From Kuafuiihalomonas sp039024635 (GTDB lineage: Bacteria > Myxococcota > Kuafuiibacteriia > Kuafuiibacteriales > Kuafuiibacteriaceae), in contig JBCCQA010000003.1 of assembly GCA_039024635.1 (NCBI GenBank), positions 1 through 64,000 of the forward strand: DNA of 64,000 nucleotides. The letters run 5' to 3'. Shown here piece after piece: positions 24,350 to 33,079 of the stretch (positions are counted from its first letter, which is position 1; every line of letters starts with the position of its first letter). The position numbers were made by a program, and so were the translations under genes. A model generated the notes under the pieces. It saw nothing but the letters and a program-made list of their open reading frames with translations, was not told the origin of the DNA and made no database searches.

Positions 24350-25414
24350 GTGGCCAAAGGTAAGAACGCAGTCGGCCTGGACATCGGCTCGGGCTCCATC
24401 AAGCTCTGCCAACTCAAGCCGGCCAAGCGGGGAAACTATCAACTCCAGTCCTTCGGGATGGTCCAGCTGCCACCGGAAGCCATCGTGGATGGCGCGCTGA
24501 TGAACTCGACCGCCGTCGTAGACGGCATCCAGGAGCTATTCGCTTCTCAGAAGATCAAACACAAACAGGTTGCGACTTCGGTCTCGGGCCACTCCGTGAT
24601 CATCAAGAAGATCAGCCTACCCCAGATGACGACCGAGGAGCTCGAAGAGTCGATTCAGTGGGAGGCCGAGCAGTACATCCCCTTCGACATCAACGACGTG
24701 AACATTGACGTCCAGATCCTCAATACCGAGTCGACCCAAGCTGGTCAGATGGACGTTCTCTTGGTGGCGGCCAAGAAGGATATGATCAACGACTACACCG
24801 AGGTCATTCAGAGCGCGGGTCTGGACCCGGTGGTGGTCGACATCGACGCGTTCGCCGTCCAGAATCAGTTCGAGATCAACTACGAGGTCCCGCGGTCCGA
24901 AACCGTCGTCCTCGTGAACCTCGGCTCTTCCGTCACCAATATCAACGTAGTCGCGAACGGCATCTCAACCTTCACCCGCGACATCAGCATCGGGGGTAAT
25001 CAGTTCACGGATGCGGTCCAAAAGGCCCTCAACGTCAGCTACGACGAGGCTGAAGCGCTCAAACTCGGCGGAACGGGGCCGGAGAGCGACGCAGTGGTTC
25101 CTCAGGAGGTGGAGCGGGTCCTTCAGACCGAGTCCGAGTCCATCGCCAACGAGATTCAGCGTTCCCTAGACTTCTACGCCGCCACTTCTGCCGACGCGCA
25201 CCTGTCGCGGATATTCTTGAGTGGGGGCTCGGCCAAGATCCCGGCTCTGGTGAAGACCATCGAGAACCGAACCGGAGTCGCGGTCGAGGTTCTGAATCCG
25301 TTCCGAAACATCGACACCTCCTCCGGAAGCTTCGACATCGACTACTTGACCCGCGTGGCGCCCATGTCGGCGGTGGCGGTCGGGCTTGCGCTGCGTAAGC
25401 CCGCGGATCGCTGA
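24350..25414 (+). CDS. pilM: Type IV pilus assembly ATPase-like protein PilM
   Basis: 354 residues of the actin-like fold; the cytoplasmic partner of PilN in the inner-membrane alignment complex. The signature GLDIGSGSIKLCQL lies at residues 8-21, followed by SIQWEAEQYIPFDI, NVNVDVQIL-like strands, LVNLGSSVTNINVV (phosphate motif) and LSGGSAKIPALVKTI. The GTG at 24350 follows GAGGGA and fits the family N-terminus; an in-frame upstream extension is rejected. First gene of pilMNOPQ. Confidence 0.93.
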   Translation: MAKGKNAVGLDIGSGSIKLCQLKPAKRGNYQLQSFGMVQLPPEAIVDGALMNSTAVVDGIQELFASQKIKHKQVATSVSGHSVIIKKISLPQMTTEELEESIQWEAEQYIPFDINDVNIDVQILNTESTQAGQMDVLLVAAKKDMINDYTEVIQSAGLDPVVVDIDAFAVQNQFEINYEVPRSETVVLVNLGSSVTNINVVANGISTFTRDISIGGNQFTDAVQKALNVSYDEAEALKLGGTGPESDAVVPQEVERVLQTESESIANEIQRSLDFYAATSADAHLSRIFLSGGSAKIPALVKTIENRTGVAVEVLNPFRNIDTSSGSFDIDYLTRVAPMSAVAVGLALRKPADR

Positions 25415-25423
25415 GGCTCGTCC

Positions 25424-25969
25424 ATGATTCGAATAAACCTCCTCCCGGTCCGCCAGACGCAGAAACGCCAGTCGGTCCAGCAACAGCTGTTGATTGGCGT
25501 CGGAGTTCTCGTCGCCATCGTCGTCGCCTCGGTCGTGTGGACGGCCGTCATCTCTAGTTCGGCCGAGGAGCGGAAACAGGCGGTGGCCGAAAAGCAGAAC
25601 GAGCGTAAGCAACTCGACAAGATCATCGGGGAGGTCAATGCCTTCACCGAGAAGAAGAAGGAGCTGGAGGAGAAGCTGGACGTCATCGACGGTCTCAGCA
25701 AAGCCAAGATCGGCCCCGTCCGTGCCCTCGACGACCTGGCGACGGAGATCCCGAACCGGGTGTGGGTGACTAAGATGGGCGAGAACAACGGCTCCGTGAC
25801 CATCGAGGGACGAGCCATCGACCCTGAAGACGTCTCTTCCTTCCTTCTCGCCCTTCAGAAGTCGAAGTATTTCAGCGGCATCGTTCTGACCTACTCCAAG
25901 GCGGTGAAGGAGCAGAACGTGACCATTTACGAGTACAAGATCACCTGCCAGGTGAACTACTCGGCCTAG
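25424..25969 (+). CDS. pilN: Type IV pilus assembly protein PilN
   Basis: 181 residues with a short N-terminus (MIRINLLPVRQTQ, the PilM-binding INLLP motif), one transmembrane helix (about 25-43), a coiled coil (about 45-85) and a C-terminal globular fold (VTIEGRAIDPEDVSSFLLAL). It bridges PilM to PilO in the inner membrane. The gene lies nine bases after pilM and is co-transcribed. Confidence 0.95.
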   Translation: MIRINLLPVRQTQKRQSVQQQLLIGVGVLVAIVVASVVWTAVISSSAEERKQAVAEKQNERKQLDKIIGEVNAFTEKKKELEEKLDVIDGLSKAKIGPVRALDDLATEIPNRVWVTKMGENNGSVTIEGRAIDPEDVSSFLLALQKSKYFSGIVLTYSKAVKEQNVTIYEYKITCQVNYSA

Positions 25970-25978
25970 GAGCCATTC

Positions 25979-26605
25979 ATGGAAGAGCTCATCGGACGAA
26001 TCTCAAAGATCCCACTCGTACAGAGGATCGCAATCCTGGCCGCCATCGGCGGGGTCATCATCCTGCTCAATTACTTCTTCTTCGTGTCTCCCAAGCTCGA
26101 TGAGATCGCGGCGGCCGAGCGACAGATTCAGCAGCTCGATTCAGAGCTCATCCAGAAGAAGGCCATCGCTCGCAACCTCCCTCGCTATCGAGTGGAGGTC
26201 GAGCGGCTCAAGCAGCGGCTCAACCAAGCCCTGACGCTCCTTCCGAACGAGGCCGAAATACCGGAGCTGCTTCAGAAGATCGCCTCCCGCGTCGAGCAAT
26301 CCGACTGCGAGATGACCACCTTCGAGCCGCAGTCCGAGCAGGTGAGCGGCTTCTACGCCAAGATCCCGGTGAAGATGTCGATCACCGGCAATTTCCACTC
26401 CGTTCTCGTCTTCTTCGACAAAGTCGCGAAGCTGAACCGAATCGTGAACGTTACGAACATCTCGATGTCCGACCCGAGCATCGAGAACAAGAAGGTGGTC
26501 GTGAAGGCCGACTTCGTCGCCACCACCTTCAAGTTCGTCGACACGGAAAACACGGGTGGGACGTCCAACAGCGGCTTCGGGGCTGAACCAGGAACGAAGT
26601 CATGA
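25979..26605 (+). CDS. pilO: Type IV pilus assembly protein PilO
   Basis: 208 residues. An N-terminal amphipathic start is followed by one transmembrane helix (IAILAAIGGVIILLNYFFFV), a coiled coil (AAERQIQQLDSELIQKKAI) and a ferredoxin-like periplasmic domain with the FYAKIPVKMSITGNFHSVLVF pattern (20-residue limit applies to each segment). It pairs with PilN and contacts PilP. The stop overlaps the pilP start as ATGA. Confidence 0.95.
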   Translation: MEELIGRISKIPLVQRIAILAAIGGVIILLNYFFFVSPKLDEIAAAERQIQQLDSELIQKKAIARNLPRYRVEVERLKQRLNQALTLLPNEAEIPELLQKIASRVEQSDCEMTTFEPQSEQVSGFYAKIPVKMSITGNFHSVLVFFDKVAKLNRIVNVTNISMSDPSIENKKVVVKADFVATTFKFVDTENTGGTSNSGFGAEPGTKS

Positions 26606-27192
26606 TGCGCTCGGTGCTCGCGCTCAGCGGGCTCATCGTTTGCTCGGCCTGCGGCGGCGACGAGGCCCCGCCTCCGCCCCCCGAAAAGCCGGTGCCGGCC
26701 CAGACCGGCCTGAATGCACTCACCGGTGGCTCAGAGGCTGTCGCGAACGCCGCCGACCCGGCCCCCGCTTCACAGGAGCAAGCGCCGCCGCCAGCCGAAG
26801 CGACCAACCCAAACGAAGAGGCTGAAGCCGAAGTGCCCTACGCCTACTCACCGATCGGCAAGCGTGACCCCTTCCGCAACATCTTCGAACAGCTCGCCGA
26901 TGGCCCAGAAGAACAGGAGCTGACCGAGCTTCAGAAGTTCGAGCTGGACCAGCTCAGGCTCGTGGCCGTCGTGACTCGAATCGCGACGCCCTATGCGATG
27001 GTCGAGGACCCCAACGGCAAGGGCCACACTCTGGTTCGCGGGACCCTGATTGGGAAGCACTTCGGGCAGATCGCCCAAATCCGAGAAGACTGCGTGGTGG
27101 TCAAGGAGGACTACCGTGACTACACGGGCCGCAAGGTCACGAACAGCACCTCGATGTGCCTGCCCAAGCCGGAGGACCTGAAACTTGATTAA
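26602..27192 (+). CDS. pilP: Type IV pilus biogenesis lipoprotein PilP
   Basis: 196 residues. A signal (MMRSVLALSGLIVCSAC) has a lipobox-like CSAC, and a Pro/Ala/Glu-rich linker (about 20-85) is followed by the PilP beta-sandwich (GKRDPFRNIFEQ, RLVAVVTRIATPYAMVEDPN). It links the PilMNO platform to the PilQ secretin. The ATG at 26605 is an alternative start. It overlaps pilO and precedes pilQ by 42 bases. Confidence 0.93.
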   Translation: MMRSVLALSGLIVCSACGGDEAPPPPPEKPVPAQTGLNALTGGSEAVANAADPAPASQEQAPPPAEATNPNEEAEAEVPYAYSPIGKRDPFRNIFEQLADGPEEQELTELQKFELDQLRLVAVVTRIATPYAMVEDPNGKGHTLVRGTLIGKHFGQIAQIREDCVVVKEDYRDYTGRKVTNSTSMCLPKPEDLKLD

Positions 27193-27234
27193 TACAAGGG
27201 CCGTGCGAGTGTGCCGGCAACGAGGGAACGCGTG

Positions 27235-29766
27235 ATGGATTTGCAGCATCCCAAGGTCGTCTGGCTAGGGTTCGCCGCAGCGGTCTTCTCGACCGCGGCG
27301 AGCGCCGAGACGATGACGACGCTCGAGCACGTCGAAGCGTCGCGGGACGGCGAGACGCGTATCGTGAGAATCCGCGCCGACCGCGCGCCCAGCTACAGCG
27401 TCTTCCGGATGACGGAGCCCGACCGGGTCTTCGTCGAGTTGTCAGACGCTCGCACGGCGGACGGCGCCGAAACCCTGGACGTTCGCGACGGGGTGGTTCG
27501 GAGCGTACGGACCGAGAACGTGGACGAACGCACACTGCGGGTCGTCATCGAACTCGAGGCTTTCCGAGACTATCGGATCATCGAGAAGGGCAAGGAGCTC
27601 TGGGTCCGATTCGAGGCAGCCGCCCTACGCACACCCATCGACGTGGGTGAGGTCGAGGTCGAAGAAAGCGCCGAGGGTAGCCTCATCGTGGCCCCCTTGA
27701 CGGGCGAGCTCAAAGCGGACGCCGTGAGGCTCGAGTCCATCGAGTCTCCTCCCCGCATCATCGTGGACCTCGATCACGCCCGCATCGAGCCCAAGTACCA
27801 AAGGCTCGACGTCGACCGTGAAGGCGTTCAGCGCGTCCGTGTGGCTGACAAGAGCGGCTCAGTGCGCCTCGTCCTGGACCTGGACGAAGGAGCGATACCG
27901 CCTCGCGTCGACGTGCAGACCGCGGGACGACAGCTTCAGATTCGCCTGAGCTCTGCGACCAGCAAGGCCGTACCACGCGCCCTTCCCGCACCCCCGGTCC
28001 CTGCAGCCGCCACGGCGCCTTCCACCACACCCACCGAAGCCCCGAGCCCGAGCCTCTCGAGCGCGGCGAGCCGGGCCATTCGCGACATCCGCTTCGAACC
28101 ACGCGACGGCTTCATTCGATTCACGGTCGTATTCGAGAACGACACGTTTCGGGTGGCCTCGGGAGGGAGCGAGTCCGCCCCTCGGCTCCTGATTCCCGAT
28201 GCGAAGCTCCCCAAGCATCTTGAGCGCACACTGGACGTGACCGAGGTCAGCAAGGGCGCGCTGGCAGGCCTGTCCAGCTTCAACACCGAGAAGGGCGTGG
28301 TTTTGGCCGCCGGCATCTACGAAAAGACCGAGCATCGACATTGGACCAAGGGTGACCGCCTGATGTGGGACTTCCGGCTCGGCGCCCAGACGACGAGCTA
28401 CGCACCGGAGACGACCGCCAGCTACCGCTCAGAGATGGCCGCTCAGCTCGGCGCCGCTGCGACGGGTCGCGCTCGATACACGGGCCGAAGAATCTCTTTG
28501 GACCTCAAGGACGCCGACATCCAGAACGTTCTCCGGCTCTTGGCCGACGTCTCGCGGCTCAACATCGTGGCCGGCGACGACGTCCAAGGCAAAGTCACCA
28601 TCAAGCTGCGAAACGTTCCCTGGGATCAGGCGCTCGACATCATCCTGAAGTCCAAGGCCCTCGACAAACAGCGGAACGGCAACATCATCCGGGTCGCACC
28701 CGTCGAGGTCCTCCAGAAGGAAGAGGAGCTCCGGCTCGAGCGTCGTGAGGCGCAGATACAGCTGGAGCCCCTCACCGTGCGACTCATCCCGGTGAGCTAC
28801 GCCGTAGCCTCCGACATTCGTCCTCAGGTCGCGGCGCTCCTCTCGGCTCGGGGCAAGGTCAACATCGACAAGAGGACCAACGTCCTCATCGTCGAGGACA
28901 TCGGAGAAGTGCTGGTCAAGGTGGAGCGACTCGTCCGAACCCTGGATACCCAGACGCCTCAGGTCCTGATCGAGTCGAGGATCGTCGAGGCCCGGAACAA
29001 CTTCTCCCGCGAACTCGGCGTCCAGTGGGGTGGTACGGTCTCAGCTTCTCAGCAGTTCGGAACCCAGACCGGCTTGGAGTTCCCGAACAACGTGGTCGTC
29101 AGCGGTGGTGCGGATGACGGCGTAGCCAACGTCGTGGAAGGCGTCGCAGCCAACCCGCAGTACGCGGTCAACCTGCCCGCCGTGGTCGGGTCCGGTACAG
29201 GTGGTGCCCTCGGTCTGGTGCTTGGCTCGGTCGACAACTCGACCTTAATCAACCTGCGGCTTTCGGCCGCAGAGACCGAAGGCAAGATCAAGCTGGTTTC
29301 GGCCCCGAAGATCGTCACCCTCGACAACACGGAAGCCAACATTCTCTCTGGCGAGCGAATCCCGATTACCGTCATCACCGCCAACGGCCCGACGACGCGA
29401 TTCATCAACGCGAACCTCGAGCTCGGCGTCACGCCTCACGTCACTCAAGATGGAGCGATCCTCATGGACATCGAGGCGAAGAAGAACGAGCTCTCGGATC
29501 GAGTCGACAACCTGGGTGTGCCCGGCATCCTAACCAATGAAGCCAACACCTCCATGATCGTGCAGGATGGCGACACAGCCGTCTTGGGAGGCCTCTATCG
29601 GAGGAACCGGTCCGAGAACGAGGCCCGTATTCCCTGGATCGGTCAGGTCCCCGTCATCGGTTGGCTCTTCAAGTCCACGACGCGGTCCGACAGTCGAGAG
29701 GAGCTATTGATTTTCATCTCTCCTCGCATCGTGAATCGGCAGGCCGCGCTCGTCCAACCGGAATGA
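27235..29766 (+). CDS. pilQ: Type IV pilus outer-membrane secretin PilQ
   Basis: 843 residues. A signal peptide (LGFAAAVFSTAASA) is followed by AMIN-type domains (about 30-400), an STN-like domain (DADIQNVLRLLADVSRLNIV, about 420), secretin N0/N1 repeats (RLIPVSYAVASDIRPQVAALL) and the C-terminal secretin pore (about 575-840, with GERIPITVIT and WIGQVPVIGWLF). It forms the gated pilus exit. The ATG at 27235 has GAGGGA upstream and is preferred over the GTG at 27211. The stop overlaps the aroKB start (ATGA). Confidence 0.95.
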   Translation: MDLQHPKVVWLGFAAAVFSTAASAETMTTLEHVEASRDGETRIVRIRADRAPSYSVFRMTEPDRVFVELSDARTADGAETLDVRDGVVRSVRTENVDERTLRVVIELEAFRDYRIIEKGKELWVRFEAAALRTPIDVGEVEVEESAEGSLIVAPLTGELKADAVRLESIESPPRIIVDLDHARIEPKYQRLDVDREGVQRVRVADKSGSVRLVLDLDEGAIPPRVDVQTAGRQLQIRLSSATSKAVPRALPAPPVPAAATAPSTTPTEAPSPSLSSAASRAIRDIRFEPRDGFIRFTVVFENDTFRVASGGSESAPRLLIPDAKLPKHLERTLDVTEVSKGALAGLSSFNTEKGVVLAAGIYEKTEHRHWTKGDRLMWDFRLGAQTTSYAPETTASYRSEMAAQLGAAATGRARYTGRRISLDLKDADIQNVLRLLADVSRLNIVAGDDVQGKVTIKLRNVPWDQALDIILKSKALDKQRNGNIIRVAPVEVLQKEEELRLERREAQIQLEPLTVRLIPVSYAVASDIRPQVAALLSARGKVNIDKRTNVLIVEDIGEVLVKVERLVRTLDTQTPQVLIESRIVEARNNFSRELGVQWGGTVSASQQFGTQTGLEFPNNVVVSGGADDGVANVVEGVAANPQYAVNLPAVVGSGTGGALGLVLGSVDNSTLINLRLSAAETEGKIKLVSAPKIVTLDNTEANILSGERIPITVITANGPTTRFINANLELGVTPHVTQDGAILMDIEAKKNELSDRVDNLGVPGILTNEANTSMIVQDGDTAVLGGLYRRNRSENEARIPWIGQVPVIGWLFKSTTRSDSREELLIFISPRIVNRQAALVQPE

Positions 29767-31322
29767 GCTGCCTCTTCGTGGCCGGACCGCCGGGCGCCGG
29801 CAAGACCACTATCGCTCGGCGCATCGCGGATGAACTCGGCCAGCCTTTCCTAGACACCGACCTTCTCGTCGAAAGCGCTCTGGGACGCTCCCCGTCCGAG
29901 GTCATCGCCCGCAGCGGCGAGGCCAGCTTCCGCCGAGCCGAACAAGAAGTCCTGCACGATCTCCCCGAGCAGGGGGTCGTCGCGCTCGGCGGAGGAACCA
30001 GCAGCATTCCCGAGGCGCGAAGGATCATTCGTCGGCGGGGCTTGGTGGTGGGGCTCGATGCACCCTTGGACGTTCTTTGGGCTCGCCTTTCTCGAGCGGA
30101 GGCCCCCCGTCCCCTGGCTGTCAGCAGGCAAGCGCTGGCCGATCTGCTGGTGGCCCGAGGTCCGGCCGCCTATCGTTTCGTCGATGCGCAATTCTCGTCC
30201 GTGGCCGAGCCCGAGCGAGTAGCCACACAAATCAAAGCCTGGACCCAGGCTCAGGTCCGATTGGAGGCTCAGCTGGGCAGCGCCAGGACTCGGGTCGTGG
30301 TGGGGCGATCGCTCCCCGTGGCGCTGGCGGGCGCCCTTTCGGAGCTGGCGCCCACCCGTCCCATCTTGCTCTTGGAGGACCAGGGGATCCCAAAGGAGCT
30401 CCGCGACGCCTACGCCCGGTCGGCCGAGTCGATTGGATCCGTCGTCCGCCGACCCCTGGCCGGGGGCGAATCCGTGAAGACTTGGTCCCTCTTGGGCCAG
30501 ATACTCGAAGAGGCGATCGGCGCAGGCTGTGGACGACAGAGTGTCGTGGTGGGGCTGGGCGGTGGAGCCCTCACGGACCTCGCCGGCTGCGCAGCCGGAC
30601 TGCTAGGCCGGGGGGCCCCACTCATCCTGGTGCCGAGCACCCTCCTGGCCCAGGTGGACGCTTCGGTCGGCGGAAAGTGCGCGGTGAACACCGCTCAAGG
30701 GAAGAACCTGATCGGCCTCTTTCACCCCGCGAGCGACGTACTCACCGACTTGGAGCTCTTGGACTCGCTGCCCGAGGAGGAGCTTCGCTCGGGGGCGGCC
30801 GAGCTCTTCAAGATGGGCCTCCTAGCAGGAGGAGAGCTTTGGGCCCGCTTGTCCGACCGACGAGCGCCCCCCTTCGGCGTCGATCCACGATCGGTGGCGC
30901 TGTCCATCCGCGCCAAAGCCGAGATCGTGGCCTCCGACCCTTTCGAGCGGGGACGCCGGAAGATCCTGAATCTGGGTCACACCCTAGCTCACGCCTTAGA
31001 GAAAGCCTCCGCCTTCGAGCTACGTCACGGCGACGCAGTGGCAATGGGTACGGCCAGCGCGGTGCGATGGTCCCGGTGGCGTGGGATGATGTCGGACGAG
31101 GTGTCTCGGAGCATCCTCGAGGCTCAAGCCCGGCTCGGGCTGCCGGATCGGGTGGCCCCCGAGCTTCTGCAAGCGGCCCTCCCCCACTTTGGCCAGGACA
31201 AGAAGGGCCACGGAGGCGGCGGCCAAGAAATTGGCCTGTCCAAAACAGGCGAACCCGAGCTGATTGCGGTAGAGTGGGGGCAGCTCGGACAAGAACTTCG
31301 AGAATCGGAGACCGAAGGATGA
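29763..31322 (+). CDS. aroKB: Fused shikimate kinase / 3-dehydroquinate synthase
   Basis: 519 residues. The N-terminal shikimate kinase (1-170) has Walker A GPPGAGKTTIARR, the substrate Asp in DTDLLVE, GEASFRRAEQEV and GGGTSSIPEAR. The C-terminal dehydroquinate synthase (about 175-519) has LGGGALTDLAGCAAG, DASVGGKCAVN and AELFKMGLL, with metal histidines in LGHTLAHALE and RHGDAVAMG. It performs steps 5 and 2 of the shikimate pathway. The family is usually two separate genes in pilMNOPQ-aroK-aroB loci; here they are one open frame. The start overlaps pilQ. Confidence 0.93.
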   Translation: MSCLFVAGPPGAGKTTIARRIADELGQPFLDTDLLVESALGRSPSEVIARSGEASFRRAEQEVLHDLPEQGVVALGGGTSSIPEARRIIRRRGLVVGLDAPLDVLWARLSRAEAPRPLAVSRQALADLLVARGPAAYRFVDAQFSSVAEPERVATQIKAWTQAQVRLEAQLGSARTRVVVGRSLPVALAGALSELAPTRPILLLEDQGIPKELRDAYARSAESIGSVVRRPLAGGESVKTWSLLGQILEEAIGAGCGRQSVVVGLGGGALTDLAGCAAGLLGRGAPLILVPSTLLAQVDASVGGKCAVNTAQGKNLIGLFHPASDVLTDLELLDSLPEEELRSGAAELFKMGLLAGGELWARLSDRRAPPFGVDPRSVALSIRAKAEIVASDPFERGRRKILNLGHTLAHALEKASAFELRHGDAVAMGTASAVRWSRWRGMMSDEVSRSILEAQARLGLPDRVAPELLQAALPHFGQDKKGHGGGGQEIGLSKTGEPELIAVEWGQLGQELRESETEG

Positions 31323-32242
31323 AGACTCGACTCAGCATCATCGCTTTGTGGGCCATTGTGGCCTGCGACACCGAAGACCCAGGACTGCAGTTCAACGCCT
31401 TCAAGACCATCGAGAACGAATGCACGTTCACCGACGCCAATCCGGACCTACTGGCCTTGACCTTCGATCCGGAACTCTACGACTCACTGAGGCTCTTCGG
31501 AAGCCTGCAGAGTACCTTGCTTCCGCCGACCGAAATCCTGGACCAGCCTTCGATGCGGAACCTCCCTGGTCAGATCACCACGAACATCAACGCCTTCGAG
31601 TACGCCTTCGAGTGTGACATTTCGGCCTTTGCGGGTCCCCGACAGCTCTTCTTGCCTTTTCCGGGCAACGATCCTGCGGTTCCGCTTTGCCGAAACCCAA
31701 ACGACCCCGACGCAGACTTCTCGGGCGAAATCGTGAGCCCGGTCTTCGGATCCATCATAGGGGGCGAGATCACCACCGTAGCCACTCGGGTGGTCTCACC
31801 TCAGCTAGCGGACCAGCTCGAAGAGTTTCTCGAGCTGTCCGTTCCCGCAGCCGCATGCTGCGCGGATACACCCGATGGACAGGCCTGTGACACCTCGGCT
31901 CCGACCGTGGAGTGCCAGACCACGGCCGACCTGGTTACCGAGGGGCGTATCCTCCCCAGCCAGCCTTTGGAGCTCGCCCGATTTCGTGAGGTAGTCTTGA
32001 CCACCGCGCAGGATCCGGACTTCCGCGGGCCCCTTCTTCTCGGCGTTCGAGGCAACTACCGAGGCATCACGAATCGGGGGGCGTCCCTGGTGTCGAACGA
32101 GGCCGGCTTCAACATCCAGCTCTGCTCGAACTGTGTGAACTTGGGTTTCCAAGATCTTCAGGCCCGGGCCGCCACAGGCGATACAGATGCCGAGGATCAG
32201 CTCGAGGAGTTCCTGAACTTCCTCAACTGCTTCGAGGAATGA
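31319..32242 (+). CDS. Cysteine-rich lipoprotein, unknown function
   Basis: 307 residues. A lipoprotein signal (MKTRLSIIALWAIVAC) ends in IVAC. The mature part is acidic and has about a dozen cysteines (for example AFECDIS, AACCADTPDGQACD, VECQTT and LCSNCVN), suggesting disulfide-bonded folding outside the cytoplasm. The ATG at 31319 overlaps aroKB as ATGA, and the roadblock gene overlaps its stop the same way, so it belongs to this operon. No known family was recognised; a pilus or envelope role is only suggested by position. Confidence 0.75.
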   Translation: MKTRLSIIALWAIVACDTEDPGLQFNAFKTIENECTFTDANPDLLALTFDPELYDSLRLFGSLQSTLLPPTEILDQPSMRNLPGQITTNINAFEYAFECDISAFAGPRQLFLPFPGNDPAVPLCRNPNDPDADFSGEIVSPVFGSIIGGEITTVATRVVSPQLADQLEEFLELSVPAAACCADTPDGQACDTSAPTVECQTTADLVTEGRILPSQPLELARFREVVLTTAQDPDFRGPLLLGVRGNYRGITNRGASLVSNEAGFNIQLCSNCVNLGFQDLQARAATGDTDAEDQLEEFLNFLNCFEE

Positions 32243-32610
32243 TGGATAACGAGTTCAGGGCGGCGCTGCAGGCGATATGCGGCGCGCTCCCCGGGACCGT
32301 CGCCGCGACTCTGATGGGTATGGACGGTATCCCTGTCGAGACGGTCGAAGGAAACGAGGTCGGGCTCGAAGTCTCCTCGCTCATCGTCGAGTATGGACAC
32401 TTGATCGATCAGATCCGACGTTCAGCCCAAATGTTCGAAGCCGGCGGCTTGGAGGAGCTCACCATCGCGAGCGAGCGTGTGACGACCCTGATCCGTCCCT
32501 TGACCGACGAGTACTTCCTCGCCCTGGCCCTCGAGCCTGCCGTGCCCTCCGGTAAAGGTCGCTACTTGATGCGCATCCATGCGCCGAGTCTGGTCGAAGC
32601 CCTGGCCTGA
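32239..32610 (+). CDS. Roadblock/LC7 domain protein
   Basis: 123 residues of the Roadblock/LC7 fold, typified by AAICGALPGTVAATLMGMDGIPVETVEG-type N-terminal strands, a helix VEYGHLIDQIRRSAQM and a C-terminal YFLALALEP strand. In myxobacteria the roadblock protein MglB is the GAP for the polarity GTPase MglA, and MglB-type proteins act in polarity of gliding and pili. Here the protein is short and lacks an extended C-terminus; no GTPase gene is adjacent. It overlaps the lipoprotein gene by four bases. Confidence 0.8.
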   Translation: MMDNEFRAALQAICGALPGTVAATLMGMDGIPVETVEGNEVGLEVSSLIVEYGHLIDQIRRSAQMFEAGGLEELTIASERVTTLIRPLTDEYFLALALEPAVPSGKGRYLMRIHAPSLVEALA

Positions 32611-32614
32611 GCCG

Positions 32615-33079
32615 ATGGCCAAGGTTCACGTTCTTCACGGTCCGAACCTCGACCTCCTGGGCGAGCGCGAACCAGAGACCTACGGCCACCAGAGCTTGGA
32701 TTCGATCGATCAGGAGCTGGTCGCGCTCGGACGAAATCTGGGCTTGGTCGTCGAGACCCTTCAGAGCAATCACGAAGGCCAGCTCGTTGACGCGGTGCAC
32801 GAGGCCGCGCGAAGCGCCGATGCCCTCCTAATCAACGCAGCGGGCTACACCCATACTTCGGTCGCGATCCGAGACGCCGTTGCCGCGGCGCGAGCGCGCA
32901 TCGCGGTGCTCGAGGTACACCTCTCGATACCGGAAGCCCGGGAGGTCTTTCGTCAGGTCTCTCTGCTGGCGGGCGTCGTCGATGGACGCATCGAAGGCCT
33001 GGGCAGCCTCTCATATGGACTTGCCCTCAGGGCCGCATCGGAGCTACTTCGCGCCCGTGGCGTCCTACGAGACCAGTGA
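32615..33079 (+). CDS. aroQ: 3-dehydroquinate dehydratase, type II
   Basis: 154 residues. It dehydrates 3-dehydroquinate (shikimate step 3). The active-site motifs are HGPNLDLLGEREPETYG (catalytic Arg and Tyr), QSNHEGQLVDAVH, INAAGYTHTSVAIRDAV and VHLSIPEAREVFRQ. The ATG at 32615 lies five bases after the roadblock stop. The efp gene starts inside its last 23 bases. Confidence 0.95.
   Translation: MAKVHVLHGPNLDLLGEREPETYGHQSLDSIDQELVALGRNLGLVVETLQSNHEGQLVDAVHEAARSADALLINAAGYTHTSVAIRDAVAAARARIAVLEVHLSIPEAREVFRQVSLLAGVVDGRIEGLGSLSYGLALRAASELLRARGVLRDQ

Noticed and set aside
30077..31318. In-frame upstream extension of the cysteine-rich lipoprotein
   Set aside because: It runs through the aroKB gene in another frame and is low complexity; the lipoprotein signal starts at 31319.
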